Positions 21,400 to 33,930 are shown, numbered from the stretch's first letter. The stretch: 64,000 nt of DNA from Craterostigma plantagineum (GCA_027422505.1 JAPQWV010000123.1:620001-684000), one strand, 5' to 3'. Notes: a model not told the origin generated them from the letters alone. Numbers and translations are program-made.

Positions 21400-22745
21400 A
21401 ACCGTCAGGAAGGTCTACCAATGTCCAAACTTGGTTTGCATACGTTCATTCTATTTCTGTTTTCATAATACCGAGTCAATGTCAGCGATTGGCTGGTCGT
21501 AAGTAGTGGGATCGTCCCCGACGAGCCCGTCTGGCACAACATCCCCATGCTCGAGATGTACCATACCATATCTCTCAAGCATGCGAGATACTGTACTCGA
21601 CCTGCACAATTCGGGCTGCGTGTTGGCTATACCCCATCGACCGTCGATGATGGCAACACTGGAGTCATCTTGTTCTCCTATCTAAGAATTACTTATATTC
21701 CTACACCGCCATTTCAAACGAACTCATCTTCGAGGACATGCGCATGCAGTGCCACAATGACCCATTGGTCATCGGGAAAGTAGAAGTAGTACCCATGGAG
21801 TCCTCGTCGATCACATCCAACTTGTGACTCATCAAATAGACTTTTTCGTAGCGGGAATGATCATCATTGAAGGTGATGAAGTAGCGAAAGTTCAGGCCCA
21901 CAAACATCTGCATGGATCGAATACAATACTTCTGCGGCTCTTTGAAAAGTCCCCATGAAGGGAGACAGGTCATTTTTCCTGGAATACATGATTCACATGT
22001 CGGATACGAACCTGATCTGGACAGCTTGATAAAGCCGTATTTCACCAATTGTTCGACATTTCGGTTTCACGAATGACCCGGTCTAAGATGCAACAAGAGA
22101 CGTTTATTCGATCCGATCGAGTTTGTGGTGACTGCATTTACAGTTTCAATTTTGTCCTCGACATTTAAGAAATATAAACCATTTATTAAGTTAGCATTGA
22201 CACTTCATTTCTAAAATAAATGGTGCAGATATTATTATTAAACAAAACTCGTAACCGAGTCTTCTCAAAACAGAAGCCCCTTGGGCAAAACCAAAATATC
22301 TGTAAGAATTAACTTATTCCAGCAGACAGTACAATAGATCTTTGATCCTATATGGCTAGCCGAAACATTATGCCCGCTGCCAACCATGATTAGAATATCT
22401 CGTTCTGCCAGTTTCATACTTCGTTTCAGACCCTGATTCAAAACACATATGTGGCACTAGCCCTCGAGTCTAGAATCCATGAAGTAGAATACACAATTAA
22501 GGAACAATTCGTTTTAGAAATGAGTTCCATACCTGAAGCGTCTAGCCACTTCAATTTAGGGCAGTCCCTCTTCCAGTGGCCCAACAGCTGGCAATGAAGG
22601 CACTTATCCAAATGCTTTGGAACCCTTTGCCCGACCCTCCCATGCGCTTTCCCTTTTTAGCAATTCCTTTTTGAGGTTATGCTTGCTAGAATTATTCTTC
22701 TTCGGTCTCTTAGACCTAGAGTCGTCGCAACCAAGGCTTAATGCT
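21400..22745 (-). mobile_element. Copia fragment with internal integrase deletion, minus strand
   Basis: Read on the minus strand it goes: gag zinc knuckle (about 22610), protease (SWILDS at about 22480), pre-integrase (PTCESCIPGKMT at about 21990), the start of the integrase core (YFITFNDDHSRYEKVYL), then a jump to the integrase tail (HAHV-EDEF at about 21740) and the PERYGM linker before RT (about 21560). It is of the same family as the complete element at 29927-39394. Most of the integrase core is missing at about 21790. Many stops are present. Confidence 0.8.
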
Positions 22746-23010
22746 TGCTTTGATAAAAGTTGAGCTGCAGCGTGCACATGAGAACATGACTATGCACGAG
22801 ACCAAGGTAGCTTTTGTTGCGACGACTTCTAGGTCTAAGTGACCGAAGAAGAAGAACTGTAGCAAGCATAAACCTCAAGGACGAATTGCCAAGGGAAAGA
22901 CGCATGGGAGCGTCGGACAAAGGGTTCCGAAGCCTTCGGATAAGTGCCTTCATTGCCAGCTGTTGGGCCACTGGAAGAGGAACTGTCCTAAATCGAAGTC
23001 GTTAGACGAT
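22536..23010. repeat. Inverted repeat of a copia gag zinc-knuckle segment
   Basis: The left arm (22536-22731) read on the minus strand and the right arm (22816-23010) read on plus both encode the basic tail and CLHCQLLGHWKR knuckle of copia Gag. The arms are about 195 bp, clearly homologous by eye but not identical, with an 84-bp spacer. The right arm is a second, separately oriented gag fragment. Confidence 0.85.
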
Positions 23011-23013
23011 ACA

Positions 23014-23048
23014 TGTGACGCCCGGGGCTGATGAAGGCGGGGAGTGAT
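23014..23048 (+). repeat. 35-bp end fragment of the miniature-element LTR family
   Basis: TGTGACGCCCGGGGCTGATG and the 15 bases after it match the 5' end of the LTR at 613-1078 (minus strand). The match stops at 23048, where a Tekay-like LTR begins. Confidence 0.7.
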
Positions 23049-25180
23049 TGTAGCACCCGGGTCCTTGTAAGTATTAGGGCCAATAAATTTGCATGAATGT
23101 TGACTGCAATTATGTGCATTTCGTGCGTTAATTTTGTGCTCATGTGACTTACGTGTTATGGGGGCCCATTTATGTGCATAAATACGTGCTCAATTGTCTC
23201 GCGAACTTGGAGCAATTAAATTGAGTAATGTGGCCTCCAACTCAATTTGGAAATTGGGTTGTGAGTGAAGGTTGGACCAAGATTTTAGAAAATGGGCTAA
23301 GAAATAATTTAGGCTAAAAGTTAGTTAGGAACACTAATGGGCCAAGTTAAAGGTTGAGGCCCAAAACATTAAAATTAGTTTAGAGACGAACTTCCTTGAA
23401 TTGGGGGATATTTCCGTCAAAAACCCTATCTCCTTGCTAAACCATAGCCTAAAACTCTTTCAAGTCCACAAAACCCATAGAAACCGACCTAAGCTCGAGC
23501 CAAAAGAGGGAGGAGAAACCAAAGTGAAAAGCACGCCAAGTGAAAAAAAGGTAATGAATCTCGCCCCACTCCCGTATCCTCGTTTAAGTATTGCGGTATC
23601 CTAGAGGTTTAAACAAGGAAATAAGTGTTACGTACTTAGGGTTGTGAGATTTTAGGGCTCGAAGGCATAAAGTGCTTTAGTTTAAGTGTTTTGAAGGTTA
23701 GGTTAACACATTTTAAGGATTATTAGACACGCAAAATAAGTTTAGAAGTGCGCTTGGGGCCAAAGCTCGATTTCAGAACGTTAGAGGTTTAATCGATCTT
23801 CAATTTGTTCTTGATGAAAACAACTTTTTGATCCTTAAGCTAGGAATTTTACGAATCGGTAAGTGTTTTAGTAGGGATGAGTTCGCGAAATACAAACTTC
23901 GCAAACTCGGAGTCGCGAACCATAGGAAGATGAGGTTTGCAAACTCGATGTCACTTGCATGGACCAGCGAAATACTGTTTTGCTCGCGGATCCAATGGTT
24001 TGCGGGTCCAACAAGCCACACGATGAACTTTGCGAAGTGTAGCGAGAATCGCGAACTCATGCATTTTGCGAACCAAATTGGCGAGTCCACGAAGCTGCGA
24101 AGTGAAGAAGCCACAAAACTACTCTGTGAAATGAGGTTCACGGGTTCACGCAAGTTCGCGGGTCAAGGTTCACGAGTCAACTTGGCGAATCGAAGTTTTC
24201 GGGCCCAGTATAGTTCGTGAACTCATCATTTCACGGGCTGGGGAGAGATGGCGAACTTATTGAAGCTTGACGAGTGGGGGTTTGCGAATCGAACCCACTT
24301 TGCAAACCCAACTGTTTCGCGAACTTATACCACGAAAACCACCTGCTTGGTTTGCAAATTGGAACTTCGCGAATTCCACGAAGTTTGTGAATCCATTTGG
24401 CGAATCCTATAAGTTAGCGAACTCAACAAGTTTCGCGAGTCCCATGCAACAACCACGTTTTACGAATCCAGACTAAGTCGGCGAATTCATGGATTCGACA
24501 CTTTGCGAACTGAAAGTTTCGCGGGCCAAACGAGGTTTGCAAAACCATGCAAACCCCATTTCGCGAATTGAGAGAGAGGGCTTGGTATTCTACGAACCCG
24601 GCAGCTTCGTAGGTTGGGAAACTTTGCGAATCCACACAATTTGCGAAATGTACCTAGAGAATTAAGCCATCATGTGCTAAGTCGCGAACCTTAGAATTAA
24701 GTACATTTCGCGAACCATACTTAGTAAAATTTAACTAGACTTCGCGAATTTAACTAGCATTCTTAGAATGTGTTCACAACTTAGGAATTTTCAAGCCCTT
24801 AAGTAATTAACTAAATTTAATTAGCATACTAACCTTAGTGTTTATGCCTATGGTCGACAATTAGGAGAATCCACGGGGCAAGTATCTAAAATTCGACAGA
24901 CGACAGGTAAGTGGAATTCCAACTACAACACATAACATGTGTGTATGTGCCTAAATTATGCGATTACGTGATGAGGTGCTTACATGCTTATGTGAATGTG
25001 TATGATATGCTTTCATGATTTTAGTGAGCGTTATGGCATTAACGCATTTTGCATATGCACGAGCATGCACGAAACACTTGGGGTTAATAAAATGATGAGC
25101 GTGCACGATTGTGTCGCAGATAGCGAAAAATAGCAATTGGATTGTGGTAGGTGATGTCTAACACTGAGCTGATGTGCACG
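23049..25180 (+). repeat. Tekay-like LTR fragment B
   Basis: Starts TGTAGCACCCGGGTCC and follows the same plan as the LTR at 18264: GGCCAATAAATT near the start, a transition of short host-like exonic words, a CG-word array, then CAGGTAAGTGGAATTCCAAC at about 24903. It fades out near 25180, before the equivalent of the tandem repeat at 20631. No element coding region is attached. The right edge is approximate. Confidence 0.7.
23880..24735. repeat. TTCGCGAA/TTTGCGAA word array in LTR B
   Basis: Dozens of copies of (T)TTCGCGAA(C/T) and one-base variants such as TTTGCGAA, irregularly spaced. It sits at the position held by the TGTCGA array in the LTR at 18264. Confidence 0.85.
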
Positions 25181-25189
25181 TGATTGTTC

Positions 25190-26158
25190 GGAAGCCCTTA
25201 CCAGGTTCTTTATTGAGCGGTGCATTCATGCTGACCTTCTTCGTGTTGCTCTCCAGAGCCATCTGAAGGTCGTGTGCGGCGAAGTACTTGACTGGCGCAT
25301 CATGAACCGGTAGAGTCCCTCGAGTCATTCTTTCTTGATAAAGCCTTGAGGACCTTGCACTTCTCCACATACAGCTGGTAGAGGTTGTAAACCTCATCGA
25401 CAGTCGACATGGAGGTATGGTAGGTCGCTCTCGCTTAATTCTTCTCGAGTTCTCTCTACTCGCTGGATGGCGTAGTACAGTGTCGAAAGACCTCCTTTAG
25501 CACAGAAGACGCTGAGTAGCTGATAAATGGGAGACAGACTCTTTTAGTGGCTCTTTGCTTGTGCTTTAGTCATCCCCAGTCTCATGTCCGGTCCAAGGTG
25601 GGTTAGCATCCAGAGATACGTCATTCTCTTCTACTGATCCAGTGAGAGATCCCTCTGAGCTCGAACTCATTCAGCTTTTTGACTTTGTCCGGTGACCTCC
25701 AAATATGTTCTCGAACTTCTTCAAGGAAGGGAATTTTGATTCTGATGTTTTCCCATGGCGTGTCGACCCGAACGGTCCCTGTCATTTGTCTTGTGGGGAA
25801 AACCGCTCGTTGCGCAATCAACTCTGGAAGGCTTTGGAGCTCTTGTTCGTGATCTTCAGCTTCCTGAAGCTCTTCGTCTTCTATCAGCACAAGGTCCACC
25901 CAAGCTTGCTGTAAGAACTGTCGAACGTCCTTAAGCCGTTGTCTCTGATGCTCGTCGGGCATGGAATGGGTCATCCACTGTCCTTCGAAGATGTACTTGT
26001 CGAGAAACTCAGGTGGGTTGACACCATGTCCTGACGGTCCCGATTGGTCTGGAGCGGCGGAGGGAGTAGCTTGAGTCTGCGCCAGGGCCACGAGCATGGC
26101 GGCACTTGCTTCTTCCGAAAGCAAGGGACTTGTGAGAGTCGTTGGTGTGGGTGGAGGC
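25190..26158 (-). pseudogene. SIRE third ORF, C-terminal domain, copy 2
   Basis: On the minus strand from 26158 this gives a Pro/Thr-rich stretch, then GPSGHGVNPPEFLDKYIFEG, QWMTHSMPDEHQ, VRQFLQQAW, an acidic IEDEELQEAEDHE, LPELIAQRA, WENIRIKIPFLEEVREHI and ELRGISHW (to about 25640). Homology to copy 1 continues through YLWMLTHLGPDM (about 25590). A later block, HDLQMALESNTKKV (about 25250), is shared with copy 3. 26181-25621 is one open frame of 186 residues whose first seven lie in LTR C. It is cut on the left near 25190 and on the right by LTR C. Confidence 0.7.
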
Positions 26159-27348
26159 TGAAGCACCCGAGCCCCGTACACCGAGGAGCCAACAAATTGG
26201 CATGATCATTTTATGCTTATTTGTTTTCATGAAATTTCATAATGCATTTTTCATCTATGTAACTACATGAAGTCCGTAAAATTAGTTATGTGCTTTACGT
26301 GATTTTAATCATTTCATGTAGCTAGTTTTGTGCTTAAGTAATTTTGTGAAATTGGTACATTTAATTCGTCTATGTGACACCTAACCCATGTAGCAATTTT
26401 CGAAAAATTAGACAAAGGAAAATTTGGGCTATAAGCTAAGGATAGACTATAAATTATAAATGGGCTAGGATTAGATATTTGGCCCCAAATCCTTAGAAAT
26501 GATTTTTAGCAACAAGCTCCTTAATTTATGGGATATTTCCGTCACTCAAATCCCATCACCCTAATTAGATAAGTAGTAATTATCTAAAAGCCATTCCAAC
26601 TCCACAACCCCATTGATAAGGAACTAACGAGAACATAAACGAAAAAGGAAGGGGGATCCGAGTCGAAAATCACGCAAGTTCGGACTAGGTATAAATCTCT
26701 AACCATGATGTTTACATTTTATCCAACGATTAGCCTACTTTAGGGACTAGAAGCATGAAAATAATGGATGTTAGGGCCTGTGCAATTATTTTAATCTTAG
26801 GGGTTTAATTGTTGTTATGGTTCTTATGTTTTAAGTTTCAAAATTAGTATTTTTAAGCTTATGCCATTATGTCGAGAAATTATTAGGCACGAAAAGACGC
26901 GTAGACCTGTATTCAAGATTTAGATCGATTTCTGGGGTTTCGGGGGTCATATGAAATTCAACATGTTCTTGAGAAATTAACCTTCTTGATCTTTATAGCT
27001 AGCGTTTTGCGAATTGGAAAGTGTTTTAGTAGGGTTGAGTTCGCGAAGTATGAATTTCGCGAACTCAAGATCGCGAACCATAGGAGACGCAAGGTTCACG
27101 AATCCAAATGATTTCACGCGTATGGATTCGCAGAATGCGGGTTTTGCGAGTACAATTATTCGAGAAACATAAATCAAACAAAGCACTTCGCAAACCCATG
27201 AATTTCATGAACTCCAAACGAACCGCGAACTAGGAGGACTGCGAATTCGATTCGCGAATTAATGGTGGAGTGAATTTCGCGAAGTCGGTGTTCCCATTTG
27301 CATGGATTCGCAAAACAGGGTAGTTCGCGAATCAAGTGAAGGTGGCGA
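26159..27348 (+). repeat. Tekay-like LTR fragment C
   Basis: Begins TGAAGCACCCGAGCCCC, matching the start of LTR B, and carries the same sequence order including a TTCGCGAA-type array (about 27000-27345). It is cut at 27349 where a different LTR-like sequence starts. Confidence 0.65.
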
Positions 27349-29460
27349 TGTAATACCTGTAAAATCAAAATATGGGAATTCTTTATAGAATTTAAGGAGT
27401 TATAGAATTTATATGATATTATTTCATTTGGAAAGCTAAACTACATGAGTTTTGTGATTCCCTGAAAGGGATTTCGAAATTCTTGATGGTATTTAGTTAA
27501 TGTTAAAGAATGACTAATAAAGGTTTAAAAATTATAATAATAAACTTATGACTAAGGTATAAATTAATAATTAACTGGACTTAGTGGAATTTCGAAAGGG
27601 ATAGACTACTTTCAAAAATTGTATGTGTGAAGTAAAATCGAAAGTTAAGTGAGGACTAATTGATTCGAAACTAGTTATATGTAGGTTCGAAAGGTTTGAG
27701 ATGATAGAGATAGTTTTCTGAATTGGTTTTATTTAAGTTTCGACAAGTAACTAATGACTATATATAATGATTAAATGCATGCTAACTTTCGATCGAAACT
27801 CTTTAGCACTTTATAGGATAAGTTGTAAAAATTTGAGGAATAGGTTTAGACAAACCTCTAATGACCCCTCAAATAATATTAAAATAATCCAAGACCTTTT
27901 AATTATAATATGAAAAGTTACGTGTGATTAGGGTTTTGAAATTCTTGATGTCCCTTAAAGTAATTAAAGAAAAGCTAATACATGCTTTAGGTGTGTGTCT
28001 TGTCATCTAGGAACTTTTACACGCTAATAATGGATTAAAATAAGTTTTGTTATTAAAGTTAAGGTAGAAAGCAACATAATTATTAGTTCTTTTTGTATTT
28101 TAGAGTAATTGTTAGGTAAGTGTCCCTATCCTCTAGAAGTTTTGCACGTTAACTAAGGATGAGTATGATGTTTTATCAGTTTTAGACAGAAAATAACTTA
28201 AAAGCTAAACTAATAAAAAAAATGCAATGAGGCAAGTAGGTGAGAAATATTTGTTCGAGATCCTATGTGAAATTCTGTTAGAAAGAGTAACTTAAGAATT
28301 AGGGTTTCTTAGGTTTAGTTTTGGGAATTAGGAAGAAATTCGAAAGGAGCTAAGAAAATTCGAAACCTAAGTGTTGCATTTCGAAATTCTTATGACAAAA
28401 GTTCGAAGTTTAGTAGAAGTCAATATCTAATGATAGTATTAAAATGATCAAGTTTCGAACTTATCTAATGATACTATTAAAATCACGTTGAACTAAGGCT
28501 AACACTAGTTAAGGGAGAAGTTAAATGTCAATATCCATTAGGAACTAATACACAAAAATCTTTGGAGATAAATACAATAATTGAACCAATAAGTCTAAGG
28601 AAGAAAATAACCCGTGAGCTAAAATAATAAATAATGGATTACTTAAGTCTAAGGAAAAACCATCATCGATCAAGAGAGTTGTTTAATCATCACTACTCTC
28701 CAAACCTCTACCTTACCACAAATCCCTAGCTCATAGTTGAAACAAAATTTGATTATGACAAGAAATATCATACGAAGAAATGAGGAGAAAAACGAAAGAA
28801 ACCCCGATCCCATAAGCTTAACAGTTCGAAGCTCTGAAAGGTATATTTCTTTAACATAAAGAATATAGTTAAGTGGTTTTCAACGGTTATATAATATTAG
28901 GTGTGATTTCATAATGACTTTAAGAGTGGTTCGAGGGTTTATCATGCTTACAAATTTTAGAATTCTCAAGTTAGAGCCATGTTCATAAGTATTGACTAGA
29001 CAGGTTTTAAATGATTTCAAAGTATGTGGTTTTACTGTTCGTAAGGTGTATCACTTTCTGAGCTAGGACAGTTCGAAGAAAAATAAGGTTATAGTAGAGG
29101 AATTTGGTATCTTAAGGGTTCGATGTTTCTAGAGAGTATCATGCTTGAGGTTTCAAGGTGTTGTGATCGGGCGAATTAATGTCTAGTTGAACTCGGCGAT
29201 TCTTAAAAGAAGTAATATTAGGTTCGTTCGAAATCTATAATCTACTGCATATGAATTGAGAGATTCCATAATGAAGGAGCAATCAATCGAAACTACCTTA
29301 ATTTGAATGACTTTAGCCGTGTTGGAAAAGGGGGTCTAAAATCGATCGAAAGTAAGCTTGCATGTAAAATGTATGGGGCGATTCTTTGATGAGATGAGTT
29401 TTGATTGAAACTAAGGGATTATATGGACTTCCGCTGTTTTATTTCTACGAGTGTCTTTTA
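27349..29460 (+). repeat. Probable gypsy LTR or LTR-derived noncoding DNA
   Basis: Starts TGTAATACCTGTAAAATC, a common opening for plant gypsy LTRs, exactly where LTR C stops. About 2.1 kb of AT-rich DNA with many TTCGAAA words and no coding region. No partner LTR is present, so the call rests on the start motif and position. Confidence 0.4.
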
Positions 29461-29461
29461 T

Positions 29462-29926
29462 TTGTACAGAAGAAGAAGATGCATTCAAATCTACGGTCTC
29501 CTTCTCTATTTTTAATCTAGGCACTCCCGCCTTTGACTCTATTGCTAGCCCTACGCTACCTGTAGACGTAAGAGAAACAGAACTAGATTTAGAATTTTTT
29601 TAATCTAGGCACTCCCGCCTTTGACTCTATTGCTAGCCCTATGCTACCTTTGAAGGCGCTTTTTCTTTCTTCACGCTTTTTAGAATGATATTTTTGGCTG
29701 AGGGAGATGCGTGAGATATGGCTTGTGAGATGGAGGAAGCTTTGAGATTTCCCATCTCTTTTAGGAATTTTTTCTTTTCAGCTTCAAAATTCTCTCTTTG
29801 TTTTCTAAAGAAACTCTTAACCCTTCTATTTTCCTAACAATAGGGGGTATATAGCGAGAATTTTCAGAATGATGATATTGAGCTTCCTTATTATTAAAAT
29901 GATCTTCAAGAACTTGAACTGCTCCA
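29462..29926 (-). pseudogene. SIRE Gag coiled-coil fragment, distal part
   Basis: The minus strand encodes RYIPPIVRKIE, NFEAEKKKFLKEMGNLKAS and SVKKEKAPSK, matching the gag region at 5860-6040. It is the continuation of 39395-39986: the two were separated when the copia element at 29927-39394 inserted. A 53-bp direct duplication (29509-29561 and 29597-29649) lies in its Lys/Ser-rich tail. Confidence 0.75.
29509..29649. repeat. 53-bp direct duplication in the gag tail
   Basis: Copies at 29509-29561 and 29597-29649, offset 88 bp, differing at one base. On the minus strand both encode GLAIESKAGVPRLK or a close variant. Confidence 0.85.
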
Positions 29927-32005
29927 TGTTAGGGAGTGTGCCCTCAGAATGCCATACGAGGACTAGGAATAGTATAGGGCGCACAATGATGTATGGGTCG
30001 ATAGACAGTTTTATTGTATATACTGTTAAAATAAAGTAGTGAATATTATTTTCATTATAATAAAGGCATTATTATTTATTTATCGAATTTAAAGTCTGCT
30101 TGGCATCTGGCGGTGCAATAAATAAATAACACCCAAATGTTTGAGTTGGACGTCTTATTCTCGTGGGGACGAGGGAGGAGACACCGGACGGTCCTTATCT
30201 CAGCATTAAATAAAAAGTCCGTAAGTCTAAGGATTCTAGGTGGGTGACTAGATATCCGAATATGACTTATTCATTGACGACCACATAGTATCGGTAGTGT
30301 CACCGATTACCTGAGAGGTTGTGGGTCGTGATGGAGATATTGGTGATCGGAGAGATCGCGTATTCGGACATTCGGCTCGTATTCGTCTTGGTCACATGAC
30401 TAGGATGTTGTCAATGATTGAACGAATGACCATAGCAGCCTCAGACCGATAGGGTCACTGACGGATTTGCTTTCGCGATTTCGGTTTGTCGCTAGTTGGC
30501 TAGGTCCGCAAGTGTTCGGAAATGGGACACGGGCCAGTGACGAAACGCAACTGACTTTACGGAGGTGATTGTCGGGCTTTGACTGTCGGGCTTTGACTTT
30601 ACGGATCTAGAGAGTCGCGCTTAAAAATGGTAATGAACTTGAACGAAAACGGCGGGCTTTTCTCTCGAACCTAACGAATGGGATTCGTTGAGGTAGTGGC
30701 ATAGTTGACACGAGGTGTCGATAATTTAGTTAAATTCCGGTGACGGTCACGGGAATAATTAGGACTTGAGATTGTCTTAAGTGCTTAATTAATTAACTAA
30801 ATGAGGCTCAATTGTAAATAAAATAATTAGATTGGATTTAATTATTTTATTACTCAAAGTTGAGGGACTAAATTGAGAATTTAAAAACCTAAAGGGCATA
30901 CATGGAATTACCTGAAATTTTGCATGGTCTTGGACATGTGGAGAATTCCATTGCTTGCCACATATGTTGAGGTGGCAAGTGAATCACTCTTTACTTACTT
31001 TACAAGTGTTAATAGAAAAAACAATACAATAATGGTAGTGGAATTTTACTACAAGTAAAGATGGTGAAGTGAATGAGAACTAGCCTCTTGACTCAAAAAT
31101 AAAACGTGGGGTTGCTCTAAGAGTAAGTACTTGGTACACTCCTCAATAAATATTCAGAGAAAAGGAAAAGAAAAAATGTGGGTGAGGTTTTGGAAATTCT
31201 TAAGCTACGTAATTCTAGCCACGAGATTGTTCGACGATTCCCGACGCCCGAACCGAGCTGCGTCTAGCCATCGGGAGCAGTCTCGGAGGTTCGACCAAGG
31301 TCATACCGGCGTGACAATCTAGCCAGGAAGCCCCGGGAGCCAGACGAGGTGTTGCGACGTCCATCCGAGGTGCATTCACGTACACCGACGGTATATTTCG
31401 TACCCTACTGATTTGATTTTACGTAAAATACCAAATGACCTCGGAATGATTCAAAAGACCCCTCTCTACGATCGTTGGGAAGGGTAGAATCAATCTGGAA
31501 AAATTTGGTATTGATCGGAAATCGTTTCGGTTGTTAAACTATCGAAAGACGGCAGACTGCCGCTTTAGTCGAATTGATAATTTCGAACCACTGATTTAAT
31601 TTTGCGAAAAATACCAACGACATCGGAATGATTCGAAAGACCCCTCGTTGCGATCGTTGGGAAGTGTAGAATCAAACTGGAAAATTTGTTTTGATCGAAA
31701 TCATTTCTGTTGTCAAATAGACGAAACGCTGTCGGCTGCCGCTTTGTTCGAACTAGTTTGGAATGAAATTATTAATTCGAATAAATTTGTATTAAATTCG
31801 AATTTGAGAAGTTCGAATTAGACGTGGTCTCCTGAGGCTCAGGGTAGTATTTTGAGCCCTCGGGAGAAGCCGAAGGGCGTTAGGTCGAATTTAGATGTTG
31901 AAAATCGAATTGGCACCCTACACCGCTCGGTTCAAAACGCGCTTCCGCTATCGCCACGTTGAGCTGTTCGGGGGCCGTAGTCGATTAATCGGGCCTACCC
32001 CAACA
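29927..32005 (+). repeat. 5' LTR of the nested copia element
   Basis: 2079 bp, TGTTAGGGAGTG to CTACCCCAACA. Against the 3' LTR it lacks about 390 bp (present at about 37630-38010) but keeps about 55 bp missing from the other (about 30200-30250). Confidence 0.93.
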
Positions 32006-32006
32006 G

Positions 32007-32018
32007 TGGTATCAGAGC
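32007..32018 (+). other. Primer-binding site of the nested copia element
   Basis: TGGTATCAGAGC one base after the LTR end, complementary to initiator Met tRNA. Confidence 0.9.
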
Positions 32019-33099
32019 TATGGCTCATGCATGGTTCGACCGAAGGCCTCGAAAGCCGATGCGGCGAACGAACGGTTGACGTAGTTTGGAGACTATCGTC
32101 GCTCGTGACGTCGGTCGGGCACCCGGCGTCAAAATTCTGTGTTGCATGTTTTTGTGGGACATTTGCGCGGGCTTAGGTTCTAACCGGGTTATTTTTTTAA
32201 GGGCCGTTTGCTGCCCCCGGAATGTACATGGATTACGGGTTGTTCGGGAAATAATTCCCCCCGTGTTGTATTTTTCGCTTTATTAGATAAGTTAGAAAAA
32301 TGGCGGCCGTTCGACGCAAGGCGAGATTGAAGGGTTCGACGACCCGCGTGATGACGAGTCGACGTTTGGAGATCAAAGACCCGGTCATTTTACTACCCAT
32401 GTAATAGGACCAGTTTAGAATAGCCCGTGCATTTGTCCATTTAAATTGCTTTCCCAGGGTTAGGAATTTAATTAACGCGTTTATGTGCTCATGCTTAATT
32501 TTTATTTGCTATGAGAATACAAACTCCCATAAAATACTAAGTGAGTAAAGGAATTGGATGCCCTGTCTTCTATCAAGCTCGGGTTAAGTTGTTACGAAAC
32601 CTAAATGCAAGGTTTGGTTCCGGGAATGCCGGCGCCTTGCATTTGTTTTCGTTACGATTTGCTCGTGTGCGTTAGCGCCGCTCGCCAAGACCACATTGTG
32701 CGGTAAAACGTACGGTTCAAGTGTGCGGTTTTGAGCAAAGTTGATAGGTCGCACTTAGACAGTCATACCGCCTTGTTCCGGATTTACCGGTGGGGTCCCT
32801 GACTGAGACAAAGATAGTTGAGACATTCGACGAGGTCGGATTCGTGCGGAGCACGACTTCAGGGGCCGCTGCAAACCAATAAAACGACAGAGGTTGAGGT
32901 TTGCATCCGGCCACGGGGACATCAACTCCACTATCGAAGTTATGAACGAAACTTCCAAAACATCCAATGGGAGAAAATGGTGTTTATGAAAAGATAGTGG
33001 GAGTCAAACGGAATAAAAGTCCTTGTTCGTGTTTGATGATCTATACAATCGACATAATTTGCCTTTTATTTTCTGCAGCTTTTTCTCTCAGTGTTAATA
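32019..33099 (+). other. Leader between primer site and gag
   Basis: About 1.08 kb without a gene; a long leader is normal in this group. Confidence 0.6.
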
Positions 33100-33930
33100 A
33101 TGTCTACCGCTCTAAACATACTACTCAAGGAGAATAAGTTGACTGTGTCAAACTATTCAGACTGGCTTCGCAACCTGAGGATTTTCCTTCAGATTGAGAA
33201 CCTAGTGTATATCCTTGACTCCGAGTTGCCGCCGGCCCCAGGGGCGCGGGCAACCGAGCGGGCTCGTGCCGCTTATGACAAGCGACTGCGCGACGAGCAG
33301 CTCGTAAAGGCACATATCCTCGAATCGATGAGTAACACGCTGCAGCGTAGTCATGAGGGTATGGCTGATGCTCGAGCGATGGTTCAGCATCTGAAAGAGC
33401 TTTACGGTGAGACGTCTAGGACAGCTTGCTAAGCGGCTTCGTCGCAGCTCTTCCGATCAAGGATGTCTGAGGGTGAGAACGTTGGCGAACATGTTATGAA
33501 CATGATCACCATGATCGAGAGATTGGAGACTCTCAATTTCCGATTTGATCGGGAATTACAAAACGATCTCATCTTGCAGTCTCTGCCTCCGTCCTTCAAT
33601 GCGTTCATAGTGAACTATCATCTGAACGGCATGACGCTGACGCTTTCTGATCTGATGAATCAGTTAGCAACGGCGCAAGGTCAGATGAAGAGGGCGAAGC
33701 AGACTGCACTTATTGCCACCTCTTCGAAGCCCCAGAAAGGCAAAAAGAAGAAGGGCAACAAGCTCAAGCCAACAGGGAAGGTTTCTAAGAAGAACAAATC
33801 TTCTGGGAAATCGAAGCAGACCGGTGTAAAGCCGACGGATAGGTGTTTGCATTGCGGTGCGCTGGGCCACTGGAAGCGGGAAAGCTCAAGGGTGAGCAGG
33901 CTGCGTCAGGTAAGGAACTTAATGTTTTAG
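33100..33930 (+). pseudogene. Copia Gag
   Basis: The ATG at 33100 gives MSTALNILLKENKLTVSNYS, a typical copia Gag start. About 275 residues follow, through a helical capsid region (LILQSLPPSFNAFIVNYHLN) and a Lys-rich tail to a zinc knuckle (CLHCGALGHWKR). A single in-frame TAA at 33430-33432 interrupts it; the frame is otherwise the same on both sides. The fourth zinc ligand is lost: after GHWKR the frame reads ESS where a Cys is expected, and the pol frame takes over near here. Gag forms the cytoplasmic virus-like particle. Confidence 0.9.
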
